Shown piece by piece: positions 36,067 through 44,839 of a stretch of DNA of 64,000 nt. The stretch is from positions 124,001-188,000 of the forward strand of contig JAAZZB010000059.1 in the NCBI GenBank assembly GCA_014239365.1, written 5' to 3'. A model generated the notes under the pieces. It searched no databases. It was given only the letters and a program-made list of their open reading frames with translations, and was not told the DNA's origin. Positions within the stretch are counted from its first letter, which is position 1. Each line of letters starts with the position of its first letter. Source of the stretch: Verrucomicrobiia bacterium (GTDB taxonomy: Bacteria > Verrucomicrobiota > Verrucomicrobiia > Limisphaerales > UBA1100). The position numbers and the translations under genes are program-made.

Positions 36067-37041
36067 TTATTCCAACGAAAATCCATCAGCCGCAAACTTC
36101 GTCAGCCGCATTTCGTGTGCACCGTTTTCGCGGGTGAGTTCGTGCATGAAAATAATTTCATCGCCGTGATGTTGGGCGTCGATGTAACGCAGCGAGCCGG
36201 TGGTGTGCGGGCTGGTGATGCAAGGCGCATCGGGCGTTAAGATTTCCCAATTTCTCAAATCATCCGAAACAGCGAGGCCGGTGCGTTCCTCATAGTTTTG
36301 ATGATGCCCTTCGCTGCCGTCATAGAAGGCGTAATATTTTCCATCAAGAGGAAGGACGCTGTTGATGCGGCGGCAGTATTTGTCCCACGCAGTGTCGCCT
36401 TCGGGTTGGAGGACGATGCCCTGCCAATCCCAATTGTCGAGGTCGGTGGAAGTGGCCAGCGCCGTGGCGCTTTTGCATTCGCCGGTATTGAAAATATCCA
36501 GTGACTCGTGCGAGCTGTCGCTGGTGGTGGCGGTGTTGATGGCGACGCTGAGGAACAAATAATATGTGCCATCCACTTGCATCAACCACGGATCTTTCAC
36601 GCCTTCAAGGCCAAGATCGGTGGCGGTGAAAAGTCGCTTCGTGTTCGCGGGATCAAGCGCTTCGATGCTTTCAGCCGTGTTGATGGTGGTGCACCATCGG
36701 CCATCTTCCGGCGCAACGTAGCTGGTGAAGTAACGCCATTGCCCGTCAGAGCCGCGTTTGAGGGTGCTCTTTTCGATGGAGGCGGAATTGTAATCGCTCT
36801 TTTGCACGGCCCACACGTCCTCGAAATTTTCAAAATCCGTCGTCTTGGCGATGCGCGATTCGCCGCCGCGATCAGGCTCCACGCCGCGTGGGCGGCGAAT
36901 GCGGTAGCAGACGTAGGCGGCTTGGTCGGTTTCGTCCCAAGTCCATCCGGGCGCGCCGGACCAATAACCTTGCTCGTTGCCGACCGGTTCGCGGATGAGA
37001 GTGCCGTTCAAAAGTTCTTCTGTGATGGGATGGTTGCTCAT
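36067..37041 (-). CDS. GH43/GH130-like five-bladed propeller protein
   Basis: A 324-residue cytoplasmic protein whose blades (KDPWLMQVDGTYYLFLS, INSVLPLDGKYYAFYDG) suggest the five-bladed beta-propeller of GH43, GH68 or GH130-type enzymes. Acidic residues occur in blade-typical places, but the catalytic triad cannot be assigned. It is directly joined (no gap) to the Gfo/Idh oxidoreductase upstream, so it probably acts on a sugar or glycoside in the same pathway. Confidence 0.65.
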   Translation of the reverse strand: MSNHPITEELLNGTLIREPVGNEQGYWSGAPGWTWDETDQAAYVCYRIRRPRGVEPDRGGESRIAKTTDFENFEDVWAVQKSDYNSASIEKSTLKRGSDGQWRYFTSYVAPEDGRWCTTINTAESIEALDPANTKRLFTATDLGLEGVKDPWLMQVDGTYYLFLSVAINTATTSDSSHESLDIFNTGECKSATALATSTDLDNWDWQGIVLQPEGDTAWDKYCRRINSVLPLDGKYYAFYDGSEGHHQNYEERTGLAVSDDLRNWEILTPDAPCITSPHTTGSLRYIDAQHHGDEIIFMHELTRENGAHEMRLTKFAADGFSLE

Positions 37042-38082
37042 TTATTTGATGGTGATGATTTGTTTTTTACGAATGGATTCCTCGGCGGCAATGGCCAGCA
37101 AAGAACCATCGAGAGTGTTTGGCACGGAAGTGAGGGGCGCTTCGCCTTTTTGGATGGCGCGGATGAACGCGGGATGCATTTCGGCAAACCCTAAATGGCC
37201 ACCCCAGCCGATGCCGCGTTTGGCTTTTACGGAAATGGTGCGCGGCTTGTCGCGGCCTTTTTTCCAGTGAAGGATTTTTAGATTGTCGAGGTCGGTTTGC
37301 AAAACGCCGGCGTCGCCAACGATGCCCATCTCGAGGGTTTCCTTTGGGGGGTCGTGGGCGAAGAGGCTGAGGTGCAGCGTGCCTTTCGCGCCATTGTCGT
37401 ATTCCCAACTAACGGTCGCGTGGTCGTGCGCTTGGTTGGGGCCGGGGATGACGCGGTTAACGGCGTTGCTGCCAAAAGCGCTTACGCGTTTGGGGCGCGC
37501 GCCGAGCCACCAATTCATTAAATCAAAATGATGGCAATTTTTGTCCACGAGGCAACCGCCGCTTTTCCGGCGGTCTTGAATCCAATCGCGGCTTTTGGGC
37601 TGAAATGGCCCGCGAAATTCTTTGCACCAAGTCATGTGCGGTGTGCCGACTGCACCGGCGTCGATCAGTGTTTTGAATTTTGCAAAGTAAGGCGAGTAGC
37701 GTAGCTCGTGGCCGATCATCAAAATCCGATCACTGCGTTCGGTGGCACGCAAAAGCTTGCGGCATTCGGCGGGGGTGATGCCGACGGGTTTCTCCAGAAA
37801 AATGTGTTTGCCCGCTTTGAGTGCTGCGAGCGCGAGGGGGACGTGGGTAAAGTTGGGTGAGGAAATCACCACTGCATCGAGGTCGCTTTGGATGAGGTCC
37901 TTCTCGTTTTTGAAGAGCGTCATTTTGGGCGCGATTTCCATGGCGCGTTGGATGCGTCCGGCATCGCGGGCGCAGAGAGCCACGGCTTCAGCTTGTTTGC
38001 CGCAGTCCTCGTGGAACAACTGCAAATGACTGAAGCCCATCGAGCCAACGCCGATAAAGCCCATATGAATTTTCCGTCCCAT
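37042..38082 (-). CDS. Gfo/Idh/MocA family oxidoreductase
   Basis: A 346-residue NAD(P)-dependent oxidoreductase. The N-terminal Rossmann motif is GFIGVGSMGFSH, followed by the EKPVGIT signature near residue 99 and the HRxD-type active site region (VDKNCHHFDLMNWWLG). Substrates of this family are sugars, inositols or their derivatives. First gene of a two-gene run with the glycosidase-like protein. The start at 38082 is ATG; an internal ATG at 38064 also fits. Confidence 0.88.
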   Translation of the reverse strand: MGRKIHMGFIGVGSMGFSHLQLFHEDCGKQAEAVALCARDAGRIQRAMEIAPKMTLFKNEKDLIQSDLDAVVISSPNFTHVPLALAALKAGKHIFLEKPVGITPAECRKLLRATERSDRILMIGHELRYSPYFAKFKTLIDAGAVGTPHMTWCKEFRGPFQPKSRDWIQDRRKSGGCLVDKNCHHFDLMNWWLGARPKRVSAFGSNAVNRVIPGPNQAHDHATVSWEYDNGAKGTLHLSLFAHDPPKETLEMGIVGDAGVLQTDLDNLKILHWKKGRDKPRTISVKAKRGIGWGGHLGFAEMHPAFIRAIQKGEAPLTSVPNTLDGSLLAIAAEESIRKKQIITIK

Positions 38083-38133
38083 AACGGCGGGGACTGTGCC
38101 TGAATTCGGGGGGTGTGTTCAAGCTTGGTTCGC

Positions 38134-38183
38134 GGTAGGGACGCGCTGGGCGCGTCCATGGACATGCGCAGCATGTCCCTACC
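38134..38183. repeat. Palindromic repeat family A, copy 2
   Basis: The cleanest copy, 50 bp: GGTAGGGACGCGC, TGG, GCGCGTCC, AT, GGACATGC, GCA, GCATGTCC, CTACC. Both hairpins and the end pairing match copy 1, with coordinated changes in the second stem. It lies in the gap between the divergent Gfo/Idh and threonine synthase genes. Confidence 0.88.
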
Positions 38184-38220
38184 ACTTGACGGCGGACGCC
38201 TAAATGCGTTTCCTTCGCGG

Positions 38221-39441
38221 ATGCCGTTTGTGACGCATTTGGAGTGTGCCGATTGTGGTACGGAATATCCTGCGGGCGAGGTGCACGGATTGTGCACGCG
38301 CTGTCAGCGGCCGCTTTGGGTGCGGTATGATTTGGATTTGGTAAAAAAGGAGTTTCCGAGGAAGGCGCTGTTTGGTCGGCCGCCCACGCTTTGGCGGTAT
38401 TTGGAGCTGCTGCCGATGGATGATCCGGCGAGCATTGTTTCTCTTACGGAAACCATCACGCCTATTCTTCCCGCCAAACGATTGGGCGCGGAATTTGGTT
38501 TGGAGAATTTGTTGATCAAAGATGAAAGCCGTTTGCCGACAGGAAGTTTCAAGGCGCGCGGCATGGCGATGGCGGTGACGATGGCCAATGAGCTGGGCAT
38601 TAAACGGGTGGCGGCTCCCACGGCGGGCAATGCCGGTGGCGCGTTGGCGGCGTATGCGGCGCGGGCGGGGATGGAGTGTTTCGTGTTTATGCCGGAGGAT
38701 ACGCCGGTGATTAATCAAAAGGAATGTCTACTACACGGCGCAAAGGTGTTTGCGGTGAACGGGCTGATCGACGACTGCGGGCGGCTTGTGCGCGAAGGGG
38801 CGGAGGCGATGGGATGGTTCGATGTTTCCACGCTGAAGGAGCCGTATCGCATTGAGGGCAAAAAAACGATGGGGCTGGAATTGGCCGAGCAGTTTGAATG
38901 GGAGCTGCCGGATTGGATTTTGTATCCCACCGGCGGCGGCACGGGCTTGATTGGAATGTGGAAAGCATTCGCCGAGTTAGAGGCGTTGGGTTGGCTGAAA
39001 AGCGGCAAGCGGCCGAAGATGGTTGCGTGCCAAAGCGACGGGTGCGCACCGATTGTGAAGGCGTTTGAGATGGGGGCGCGTCACGCCAAGCGCGTGGCGA
39101 ATGCGGCGACGATTGCGAGTGGCTTGCGGGTGCCGCAGGCGGTGGGGGATTTTATGATTCTTGATGCGGTGCGCGAAAGTGGCGGCGAGGCGATGAGTGC
39201 GCCGGAGGGGGATATTCCGAAGTGGATGCAGTTGGCTAATTCAAAAGAGGGCATCGCAGTGTGCCCGGAGACTTCAGTTTGCCTCGGAGTGCTGGATCAG
39301 TTGATGGGGCAGGGGAAGGTGAAGGCTAAGGATCGGGTGCTAATTTTCAACACGGGTGCGGCGCAGAAGTATCCGGAGAGTGTGAGCGCGGAGGTGCCGC
39401 GGATTGATTTGAATGCGCCGGTGGATTGGGGAGCTTGGTAG
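38221..39441 (+). CDS. thrC: Threonine synthase family PLP enzyme
   Basis: A 406-residue fold-type II PLP protein. It begins with a zinc-ribbon (CADCG...CTRC) and has the PLP lysine in PTGSFKARG (K111), then APTAGNAGGALAAYA and the phosphate loop YPTGGGTGLIG. These features fit threonine synthase, which makes threonine from O-phosphohomoserine; some related enzymes act on other amino acids. The ATG at 38221 is chosen as the first residue before the ribbon; the upstream frame runs through the repeat. Confidence 0.85.
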   Translation: MPFVTHLECADCGTEYPAGEVHGLCTRCQRPLWVRYDLDLVKKEFPRKALFGRPPTLWRYLELLPMDDPASIVSLTETITPILPAKRLGAEFGLENLLIKDESRLPTGSFKARGMAMAVTMANELGIKRVAAPTAGNAGGALAAYAARAGMECFVFMPEDTPVINQKECLLHGAKVFAVNGLIDDCGRLVREGAEAMGWFDVSTLKEPYRIEGKKTMGLELAEQFEWELPDWILYPTGGGTGLIGMWKAFAELEALGWLKSGKRPKMVACQSDGCAPIVKAFEMGARHAKRVANAATIASGLRVPQAVGDFMILDAVRESGGEAMSAPEGDIPKWMQLANSKEGIAVCPETSVCLGVLDQLMGQGKVKAKDRVLIFNTGAAQKYPESVSAEVPRIDLNAPVDWGAW

Positions 39442-39463
39442 CGCAGTTCCGTCTTTCTTTTTT

Positions 39464-39525
39464 AACCACAGAGGCACAGAGAACACAGAGTTGAAATTCT
39501 CTGTGCCCTCTGTGTCTCTGTGGTG
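39464..39525. repeat. Palindromic repeat family C, copy 3
   Basis: Arms AACCACAGAGGCACAGAG... (39464-39490) and its near-complement ending TCTGTGGTGATA (to 39525). It lies between the convergent threonine synthase and lysS genes and stands three bases from the lysS stop. The unit ACCACAGA with AGAG variants is shared with copies 1 and 2. Confidence 0.82.
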
Positions 39526-39528
39526 ATA

Positions 39529-40986
39529 TTATTCTTCCCTTGGCTTGAGTTGCGGAAAGAGAATCACATCGCGGATGCTTTCTTGGCCGAGAAGCATAAT
39601 GCAGAGGCGGTCGATGCCGATGCCGATGCCGCCGGCGGGGGGCATTCCATGTTCGAGGGCGGTTAGGAAATCTTCGTCGAGCTTTTGCTGTTCGCCGCCG
39701 GCTTGTTGTTGGAGGCGTTCGCGTTGTTCGATGGGATTGTTTTGCTCGGTGTACGCGGGGGCAATTTCCTGGCCATTGATGCAGCACTCGAAGACTTCCA
39801 CGCAATCAGGTTCATCCGGCGAGAGCTTGGCGAGCGGCACGAGTTCTTTGGGGAGATGCGTCACGAAGGTCGGCTGGATGAGTGTGGGTTCGACGAGCTT
39901 TTCAAAGACGGCGTTGGTGACTTCGAAATCCTGTTCGTCGGGGTCGGTTTCAATTTTCAACTCATCGATGGCGCGGGCGCGGCGTTGGTCGGGCGTGAGG
40001 TCGAACCAATCGTCACCGGCTTTTTCGCGAATCAAATCCTTGTACTTTGCTCGCCGCCAATCGGGCGTGAGGTCGATGGTTTGGGTGACGTTGCCGTCCT
40101 CGTCTTTTTGCTCGATAACCAAAGTGCCACGCACTTTTTCGGCGAGGTGACAAATCATTGATTGGAGCAGCTCCATCATTGTCTCGTAATCGCCATACGC
40201 TTGATAGGCTTCGAGCATCGTGAATTCCGGATTGTGCCGTCGCGAAATTCCTTCGTTGCGAAAGATGCGGCCAATCTCGAACACGCGATCGATGCCGCCC
40301 ACGAGCAGTTTCTTGAGTGAAAGCTCCAAGGCAATGCGCATAAAAAATTCGCGATTGAATGTATTGTGATGCGTCACGAAGGGGCGCGCTGCGGCGCCGC
40401 CGGGGATGCCCTGGAGGATGGGGGTTTCCACCTCCACAAATCCACGCGCGGCCATAAAGATGCGGATCTCGTGGAGAATGGCGCTGCGCTTGAGAAAAGT
40501 ATCGCGCACGTCCTCATTGGCGATGAGATCGAGGTAGCGCTGGCGATAGCGCGTTTCTTGGTCGGCGAGGCCGTGCCACTTATCGGGCGGCGGTCGCAGT
40601 GCTTTGGCGAGCACGACGAAGTCGGTCATCTTCACGCTGATCTCGCCGGTTTTGGTGGTGAACAGCGCGCCATTGGCGCCCACGAAATCCGCGAGGTCGA
40701 GGCCCTTGAACATGGCAAATGCTTCGTCGCCAATATCATTTTTGCGAATGAACAGTTGGATGGTGCCCGAGACGTCGCGAATGTGAGCAAAGATTGTTTT
40801 CCCCATTTCACGTTTGGAAACGAGACGACCGGCCACCGCCACAATGCGTTCTTCGGTGTAATTGGCTTTGGCGTCACCGCAGCCTTCGCTGGGGGTAAAC
40901 TTGTTGGCAAAGGGATTGATGCCGGCTTCATTCAACGCAGCCAAATTTTCGCGGCGTTGTTCGATTAATTGATTAGTGTCATCCAC
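39529..40986 (-). CDS. lysS: Lysyl-tRNA synthetase, class II
   Basis: A 485-residue class II synthetase. The N-terminal OB domain binds the anticodon (VAGRLVSKREMGKTIFAHIRD), motif 2 is FEIGRIFRNEGISRRHNPEFTMLE and motif 3 is GIGIGIDRLCIML. Start GTG at 40986 (VDDTNQLIEQR) is taken as the family start; the open frame to 41124 overlaps nothing useful and is Arg/Ser-rich. A Pro/Asp/Glu-rich insertion of about 60 residues follows motif 2. It lies downstream of an FHA protein and carA. Confidence 0.95.
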   Translation of the reverse strand: MDDTNQLIEQRRENLAALNEAGINPFANKFTPSEGCGDAKANYTEERIVAVAGRLVSKREMGKTIFAHIRDVSGTIQLFIRKNDIGDEAFAMFKGLDLADFVGANGALFTTKTGEISVKMTDFVVLAKALRPPPDKWHGLADQETRYRQRYLDLIANEDVRDTFLKRSAILHEIRIFMAARGFVEVETPILQGIPGGAAARPFVTHHNTFNREFFMRIALELSLKKLLVGGIDRVFEIGRIFRNEGISRRHNPEFTMLEAYQAYGDYETMMELLQSMICHLAEKVRGTLVIEQKDEDGNVTQTIDLTPDWRRAKYKDLIREKAGDDWFDLTPDQRRARAIDELKIETDPDEQDFEVTNAVFEKLVEPTLIQPTFVTHLPKELVPLAKLSPDEPDCVEVFECCINGQEIAPAYTEQNNPIEQRERLQQQAGGEQQKLDEDFLTALEHGMPPAGGIGIGIDRLCIMLLGQESIRDVILFPQLKPREE

Positions 40987-41053
40987 GCGGCGGATATCAA
41001 TACGGATTGGCGGCGAAAGTGCAACCCTTTGTGTGATGAAAGCGCCCTTTCGT

Positions 41054-41572
41054 TTAAGAGGAAGGGCTGAGCATTTGCGGGAAGAAAAGCAGCAGGATGA
41101 GTGCCGCCACGGCCAAGACCCCAATGACGGTGATGGCGATAATGTAAATTTTTACCCAACCGGATTTTTTGACTTGGAAAGGCGATTTCACTTCTTCACT
41201 GCCACCAAAGTCGCCGGGCTGAATCGCCTTGGGGCCGGTTTGGATGACGGCGGTTTCGCGCTTCATGGTTTCCACCACATTCGGATCGTCCACCAACTGC
41301 ACGTGAATGTTGCCGACTTGGACGATGTGTCCGGCGACGAGCGTCACGGAAGTCACCGGTTGTTGCTCCACGAAGCTGCCATTTTGGGAGCCCAAATCCT
41401 GATAGACGATTTGGCCGTCGGTGATGGTGAACTGGCCGTGCTGTGCAGAGATGGTGGAATCTGCGATGGGAATAGTAGACCCTTCAGCGGACCCAAGAAT
41501 ATGAGTCCCTTCAGTCAACTCAAAAGGACCCCCTTGGATCCCTTCGGTGATAATGTACAACAGCGTAGCCAT
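41054..41572 (-). CDS. FHA domain protein with C-terminal membrane anchor
   Basis: A 172-residue protein. Residues 5-95 form an FHA domain with the motif set GSAEGSTIPI, STISAQHGQF and DLGSQNGSFV, which recognises phosphothreonine peptides. A linker of about 30 residues (PFQVKKS) precedes one helix (IYIIAITVIGVLAVAALILLLFF). It could read the phosphorylation made by kinases such as those at 23816 or 32614. It lies between carA and lysS. Confidence 0.9.
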   Translation of the reverse strand: MATLLYIITEGIQGGPFELTEGTHILGSAEGSTIPIADSTISAQHGQFTITDGQIVYQDLGSQNGSFVEQQPVTSVTLVAGHIVQVGNIHVQLVDDPNVVETMKRETAVIQTGPKAIQPGDFGGSEEVKSPFQVKKSGWVKIYIIAITVIGVLAVAALILLLFFPQMLSPSS

Positions 41573-41640
41573 GCCTCGAAACACGCTACCCTAACGGTGG
41601 GTGATTTGAACCTACTAACTATTTCAGTGATGTCAAGCCC

Positions 41641-42786
41641 TTAGGCTTGGGTGCTCATTTCACGAAAACGGCCGAATAACCCATTAGAATCGTGGGGCCC
41701 CGGCGAGGCTTCGGGATGGTATTGCACACTAAAAATCGGCTTGGAACGATGGCGCAACCCTTCGACGGTTTGGTCGTTTAGATTGATGCGGTCGACTTGG
41801 ATTTCGGTCGGAAGTGTCGAGGAATCCACGGCAAAACCATGGTTTTGGGAGGTGATCTCGATGCGGCCAGATTCCAAATCCTTCACCGGTTGATTCGCCC
41901 CGCGATGGCCAAACTTGAGCTTGAACGTGCCGCCGCCCAGCGCTTGCCCGAGGATTTGGTGGCCAAGGCAAATGCCAAATATCGGTACCCCATGACATGC
42001 TAAATCATTCACCGCTTTTACCGCATAGCTCAATGCAGCAGGATCGCCGGGGCCGTTGGAGAGAAAAACGCCGGCGGGTTTGTGCTTCAGCACTTCTTCC
42101 GCAGTCGTGTCGGCGGGTACCACGCGCACTTGGAACCCATGCCGACGAAGGCAACGGAGGATATTATATTTGATGCCAAAATCATATGCGACAATCGGCA
42201 CATCCGCCGGGGGCAGGGCAGGGGGGTGCGGCGTAGGATCGTTCCCTGATGGGATTGTAAATTCTTCGCTGGATTGTTCGTGCGAATCCCAGTCAAACGC
42301 TTCGGCATGCGTAACTTCCTTCGCGTAATCCGCGCCGACCAATCCGGGCCAGTCGGCAGCTTGCTGCTTGGCGTCCTCCTCGGGAATATCTTCAGTGGAA
42401 ATCACACCATTCATTGCGCCGCGCACGCGAAGTTTTTTGGTGAGCGCGCGTGTGTCGATGCCTTCAATGCCGGGGATGGCGTTTTCTTTTAGATAGTCAT
42501 CGAGCGATTGTTGTGCGCGCCAACTGCTCACCACTGGCGAAAGCTCACGCACCACAAAGCCGGAAACGTGCGGCTGATAGCTTTCGATGTCATCCGGGTT
42601 CACGCCATAGTTACCAATCTCCGGATACGTCATCGTCACGATCTGCCCTTTGTACGAGGGGTCCGTGAGAATTTCCTGATACCCCGTCATCGAAGTGTTG
42701 AAACACACCTCGCCGCAAGCCGTGGTGCGTGCGCCAAAACTTTTGCCGTGAAAAACTGTGCCGTCTTCGAGTGCGAGAATTGCCAT
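41641..42786 (-). CDS. carA: Carbamoyl-phosphate synthase small subunit
   Basis: Glutaminase subunit that feeds ammonia to CarB for pyrimidine and arginine synthesis. The 381-residue protein has the N-terminal CPSase domain ([10 protein letters not shown] and [17 protein letters not shown]), the nucleophile in GICLGHQIL and the His/Glu pair in QYHPEASPG. No carB is in the window. A dihydroorotase lies upstream on the same strand with a thioredoxin between. Confidence 0.97.
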   Translation of the reverse strand: MAILALEDGTVFHGKSFGARTTACGEVCFNTSMTGYQEILTDPSYKGQIVTMTYPEIGNYGVNPDDIESYQPHVSGFVVRELSPVVSSWRAQQSLDDYLKENAIPGIEGIDTRALTKKLRVRGAMNGVISTEDIPEEDAKQQAADWPGLVGADYAKEVTHAEAFDWDSHEQSSEEFTIPSGNDPTPHPPALPPADVPIVAYDFGIKYNILRCLRRHGFQVRVVPADTTAEEVLKHKPAGVFLSNGPGDPAALSYAVKAVNDLACHGVPIFGICLGHQILGQALGGGTFKLKFGHRGANQPVKDLESGRIEITSQNHGFAVDSSTLPTEIQVDRINLNDQTVEGLRHRSKPIFSVQYHPEASPGPHDSNGLFGRFREMSTQA

Positions 42787-42854
42787 TGGTGTTGGGTGGG
42801 CCGTGAAGCCGCGCGAGTCTAGGGAGCGCCCGCCAACCCGTCAAGCGGCGACAC

Positions 42855-42882
42855 AAAAAAGGCGCGACCCGAAGGCCGCGCC
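42855..42882 (-). terminator. Intrinsic terminator
   Basis: Read on the minus strand, a stem GGCGCGGCC...GGTCGCGCC with a short TTCG-type loop is followed by TTTTTT. It lies just downstream of the thioredoxin gene stop at 42899 and separates it from carA. Confidence 0.75.
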
Positions 42883-42898
42883 GTGAATTCGTTTGCAG

Positions 42899-43336
42899 TT
42901 ACTCAGCCGCTTTCTTTAGCGACTCGATGTACTTCGTGACTGTGGTGCGGCCGTAACCCACTTTCTTGGTGAGTTCTTTTCCTTTAGCATCCATCAAAAT
43001 GATGGTCGGATAGCCACGAACCGAGAAGGCCTTCGCTTGCTCGCGATTGTAGGCCAACTGTTCTTTGGTCACCTTTGATTTGTCGCGAGGGAAGTCCAGC
43101 TCCACCAGCACGAGGTTCTTTTTGGCGTATGCCTTGAACTCATCCGAGTTGAAGACATTCTTTTTCAAGGCCTTGCACGGCGGGCACCAGTCCGAGCCGG
43201 TGAATTCCACGAGCACGGTTTTGCCTTCTTTTTTGGCTACTTCCTTAGCCTTTTCAATATTGGTCAGCCAGCCTTCGCCAGCGGTGAGGCTGAGGCTCAG
43301 GGCAAACAGGGTTGTTAATGCGATTACTTTTTTCAT
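42899..43336 (-). CDS. Secreted thioredoxin-like protein
   Basis: A 145-residue protein with a signal peptide (ALTTLFALSLSLTAG), a thioredoxin fold and the active site WCPPC preceded by VEFTGSD. Cis-proline is present in GYPTIIL. It is presumably periplasmic and reduces or isomerizes disulfides of exported proteins such as the many Cys-containing envelope proteins here. The ATG at 43336 is chosen; a TTG at 43342 is in frame. A terminator follows. Confidence 0.88.
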   Translation of the reverse strand: MKKVIALTTLFALSLSLTAGEGWLTNIEKAKEVAKKEGKTVLVEFTGSDWCPPCKALKKNVFNSDEFKAYAKKNLVLVELDFPRDKSKVTKEQLAYNREQAKAFSVRGYPTIILMDAKGKELTKKVGYGRTTVTKYIESLKKAAE

Positions 43337-43381
43337 TTTCAAAACCTTTGTGGTTTAGGGGTTAATGTCGATGCGCCGAGA

Positions 43382-44746
43382 TTACGCTGCCACAGCCCCT
43401 TCGCGCCACACAATTTTTCCGGCGACGAGTGTCATAGTCGGGCGCCCCTTGAGCGTCCAGCCGTGGAACGGGGTATTGGCAGATTTGCTGGGACTCGCGG
43501 CCGCGTCGTACACCCACTCGGCATCGGGATCGAACACCGTCACATCCGCATCCGCGCCTTCGTTTAGCGTGCCCTTTTCAAGCTTGAGCAGCGTGGCGGG
43601 GTTCACTGTGTATTTGGAAATGATCGCCGATAAATCGAGATGGCCCGCGTGATAAAGTTGCATCAACGACAGGGCGAGTTCCGTTTCCAACCCCGTGATG
43701 CCGAAGGGAGCATAGTCAAACTCCACATCCTTTTCGTGCGCGCAATGCGGTGCGTGATCGCTAGCAAGGATTTCCAGCGTGCCATCGGCGAGCCCGGCGA
43801 TGATGGCTTTGCGATCATCGGCAGTGCGCAGTGGCGGATTCATTTTGCAGTTGGTGTCAAACACCGGCCATTCTGTGCGTTGCGCTTCGGTTTGCAGATC
43901 GCGGCCATCCTCGGCCCAGAAATGTTCACTGCCGCCGATGGCCGCATCGGTGAGCGTAAAATGATGCGCGCACGCTTCGCCGGAAATGCAAATGCCGCGC
44001 GCCTTCGCTTGGCGGATGAGCTCCACCGACTTCGCGCTGCTCACGTGTTGGCAATGAATGTGTGTGCCAGTGAGTTCGGCCAATTCAATATTCCGCGCCA
44101 CGATCAAATCTTCGCCCGTCGCGGGCCAACCTTTGAGGCCGAGGTTGGTGCTCCAATAGCCCTCGTGCATAACGCCGTCGGTCACGATGGAATAATCCTG
44201 GCAATGATCCATCACCGGCAGGTCAAACATGTTGGCGTACTCCAGCGCGCGCCGCATGAGATCATTATTTTGCACGCAATGGCCGTCATCGGTAATCGCC
44301 ACAACGCCCGCTTGTTTGAGAGAGCCGATGGGCGCGAGCTCTTCGCCGGCAATGTTCAGCGTGAGCGTGCCGGTGAGGTACACATTCACCACTGCTTCGC
44401 GTTCCGCTTGATCTTGAATGAGCGCCACCGTCGCGGGACTGTCAATCGCAGGCGTCGTGTTGGGCATGCACACCACCGAAGTGAAGCCGCCCATCGCAGC
44501 TGCCGCCGAACCGGTGGCAATGTTTTCCTTGGCCGTTTGGCCCGGCTCGCGAAAATGCACGTGCAGATCAATCAATCCCGGGCAAACCACTTGGCCGGTG
44601 CAATCAATCACCTCGGTGTCTGGCGGCGATTCCATCCCAGAACTCACCGCCTTGATTTTGCCGTCGGACAAAAGCACGTCCGCCGTTTCATCACGATCAT
44701 TGGCCGGATCAATCACACGCCCGCCTTGCAAGAGAACAGAACTCAT
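43382..44746 (-). CDS. pyrC: Dihydroorotase
   Basis: A 454-residue amidohydrolase-fold enzyme closing the pyrimidine ring of dihydroorotate. The metal site is DLHVHFREPG near residue 60, with the GGFTSVVCMPNTTPAID block, and the late DHAPH. The start is ATG 44746 (MSSVLLQGGRVID); the open frame up to 45454 is in antisense of the next gene and ends before any dihydroorotase motif. Its sequence is of the class I, long type. It may be coupled to carA in function. Confidence 0.95.
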   Translation of the reverse strand: MSSVLLQGGRVIDPANDRDETADVLLSDGKIKAVSSGMESPPDTEVIDCTGQVVCPGLIDLHVHFREPGQTAKENIATGSAAAAMGGFTSVVCMPNTTPAIDSPATVALIQDQAEREAVVNVYLTGTLTLNIAGEELAPIGSLKQAGVVAITDDGHCVQNNDLMRRALEYANMFDLPVMDHCQDYSIVTDGVMHEGYWSTNLGLKGWPATGEDLIVARNIELAELTGTHIHCQHVSSAKSVELIRQAKARGICISGEACAHHFTLTDAAIGGSEHFWAEDGRDLQTEAQRTEWPVFDTNCKMNPPLRTADDRKAIIAGLADGTLEILASDHAPHCAHEKDVEFDYAPFGITGLETELALSLMQLYHAGHLDLSAIISKYTVNPATLLKLEKGTLNEGADADVTVFDPDAEWVYDAAASPSKSANTPFHGWTLKGRPTMTLVAGKIVWREGAVAA

Positions 44747-44839
44747 CGGCCCGCAGCATACCCGCAAGCGGGAACGATGCCAAGCGTGATGGCGTTTGTG
44801 TTTGCATTGAGTGCTTGCGGGCCGGTTTAATTCGGTGGC

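Noticed and set aside
38083-38220. In-frame extension of threonine synthase through the family A repeat (from 38113)
   Set aside because: The extension is repeat-derived and precedes the zinc-ribbon start; ATG 38221 is adequate.
43640-44830. 396-residue plus-strand frame across the dihydroorotase gene
   Set aside because: Antisense shadow rich in Arg, Ala and His; the opposite strand carries pyrC motifs.
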